This document shows, in pieces, positions 14,075 through 14,698 of a DNA stretch of 14,698 bases. Both the position numbers and the translations under genes were made by a program. Location: positions 1 through 14,698 of the forward strand of contig JAUUVE010000014.1 of assembly GCA_030589715.1 (NCBI GenBank), in the 5' to 3' direction. The notes under the pieces were generated by a model. It made no database searches. It saw only the letters and a list, made by a program, of their open reading frames with translations, and was not told the origin of the DNA. This stretch comes from Desulfobacteraceae bacterium (GTDB taxonomy: Bacteria > Desulfobacterota > DSM-4660 > Desulfatiglandales > Desulfatiglandaceae). Positions within the stretch are counted from its first letter, which is position 1; each line of letters starts with the position of its first letter.

Positions 14075-14157
14075 ATATTGTAAGACAAAATGTGTCGATT
14101 ATAAAATATAACGGGTCATTTTTTACACAATTTCTTTTGGGGTATTAATATCTAAAT

Positions 14158-14186
14158 TTGGTTAACATGCTGATTTTTCATATAAT
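14158..14186 (+). promoter_or_regulatory. Promoter of the 56-residue small ORF
   Basis: TTGGTT (14158-14163), 17-base spacer and perfect TATAAT (14181-14186) give a predicted start near 14193 and a leader of about 80 bases. Confidence 0.5.
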
Positions 14187-14211
14187 TTATGATTCGATAA
14201 CTGGGGCGCCG

Positions 14212-14244
14212 GTTCTCGCATGATTCTTGCAAGCAAGCGAGAAC
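14212..14244 (+). promoter_or_regulatory. Leader hairpin before the 56-residue ORF
   Basis: GTTCTCGC (14212-14219) pairs perfectly with GCGAGAAC (14237-14244) over a 17-base loop. It lies in the predicted leader, 16 bases before the ribosome binding site, and could affect mRNA stability or translation. Confidence 0.5.
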
Positions 14245-14272
14245 AGCATTTGGAATTTCGGGAGGGCACACA

Positions 14273-14443
14273 GTGGGAGAAACGCTAAGTATTCATGACG
14301 CTCAGAATATCATGCGAGAGGATCAGCAATTGCTCGACAAGACCGTTGCTGAACTGAAAAACAATGTGGCCTTAAGCTTATTAGATTTATTGGATCCCGA
14401 CCAATGTGAAGAACCATGTGATGATAGATTGTCCGATGGTTAG
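14273..14443 (+). CDS. Small acidic protein, 56 residues, GTG start
   Basis: I do not recognise this gene. GGGAGG (14260-14265) lies seven bases before the GTG start, the best ribosome binding site in this part of the window, and a promoter and hairpin precede it. The protein is acidic, with a helical centre (IMREDQQLLDKTVAELKNNVALSLL cut short here as a description of residues 14-38) and a C-terminus holding two cysteines in a CEEPC motif (about residues 45-49) among aspartates and glutamates. There is no signal peptide or membrane helix. It could be a small regulator, an antitoxin-like protein or a precursor peptide; nothing decides. No cognate partner gene is seen on its strand before the window ends. 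Confidence 0.55.
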   Translation: MGETLSIHDAQNIMREDQQLLDKTVAELKNNVALSLLDLLDPDQCEEPCDDRLSDG

Positions 14444-14496
14444 TCGCCCCATCCCCCTCATCCATCCAAGTACCTTCGTTACCCGCTTTTCTTTGC

Positions 14497-14698
14497 TCAT
14501 TTCTTTCTTTCGCTTAGACTCTTAAGGTTGGCGTGAGCAATCAATTTCCAGCCGCTTGTGGTCTCCAAAAAGAGAGTTAGTCTTGGTGCCGGCTTCTTTG
14601 AGAGCCGCATTCCTTTAAGGGTCTCCTCGACTGAAACTAAGTAGGTAGCAACGATGACCGGTCCGTTCCGGGTTACTTTGAGGTTGCTTACGATATAA
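14497..14698 (-). CDS. DUF4440/SnoaL-like protein, C-terminal part (runs off window)
   Basis: On the minus strand a frame enters at the window edge and runs 66 codons to TGA at 14499-14497. The sequence alternates as in the last strands of an NTF2-like cone fold: YIVSNLKVTRNGPVIVATYL, then PRLTLFLETTSGWKLIAHANL, which is the characteristic ending of DUF4440/SnoaL-like proteins (a strand, a turn and W-x-L-x-x-H). The N-terminal half and start are outside the window. Members include ketosteroid-isomerase-like enzymes and small ligand-binding proteins, so the function cannot be given. It is oriented towards the small ORF, with 53 bases between their ends and no clear terminator. Confidence 0.6.
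   Translation of the reverse strand, partial: YIVSNLKVTRNGPVIVATYLVSVEETLKGMRLSKKPAPRLTLFLETTSGWKLIAHANLKSLSERKK

Noticed and set aside
13843..14088. Minus-strand open frame of 81 codons
   Set aside because: It runs through the AATT-rich repeats and the 9-bp stem, lacks a ribosome binding site, and the repeats explain its C-terminal sequence.

Overview
The window most likely comes from an uncultured Desulfobacterota (deltaproteobacterial) anaerobe of middling GC content. The pointers are a fragment of an HdrA/QmoA-type flavoprotein of the kind found in sulfate reducers, with what looks like a selenocysteine UGA; a cytoplasmic PAS histidine kinase; FmdB, DUF362 and DUF6599-type proteins; and intergenic DNA full of small degenerate repeats. 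This assignment is an inference, because no rRNA is present.

Layout. Positions 1-575 hold the end of an insertion sequence whose transposase reads leftward out of the window. Positions 599-3353 carry a three-gene operon: a sugar-phosphate-isomerase-like TIM barrel, a Sec-exported DUF6599-like protein and a Tat-exported DUF362-like protein. A small unknown gene with its own promoter follows (3446-3742). On the opposite strand is the 5' remnant of hdrA (3805-4105), with its promoter, ribosome binding site and start intact. Then come an FmdB-type zinc ribbon gene, two conserved-looking unknown genes and a PAS-PAS histidine kinase (4381-7344). An initiator tRNA-Met unit with promoter and terminator lies at 7380-7537. 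An MFS transporter (minus strand, 7737-8954) faces away from a short UbiA-like fragment and purB. purB is followed by a membrane-anchored unknown protein and, convergently, by an RNase II/R-family exoribonuclease (11420-13438, minus).

The last 1.25 kb is mostly non-coding and rich in structure. It contains a roughly 285-bp block of four hairpins framed by 8-bp inverted repeats, further inverted repeats, a terminator-like stem, and a 56-residue small ORF with a good promoter, leader hairpin and ribosome binding site. The window ends in the C-terminus of a DUF4440/SnoaL-like protein on the minus strand.

The most interesting items are the hdrA remnant with its SECIS-like hairpin, the four-hairpin element at 13540-13825, the three-compartment operon at 652-3353, and the 56-residue small ORF. 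No complete defence system, CRISPR array or prophage was seen.
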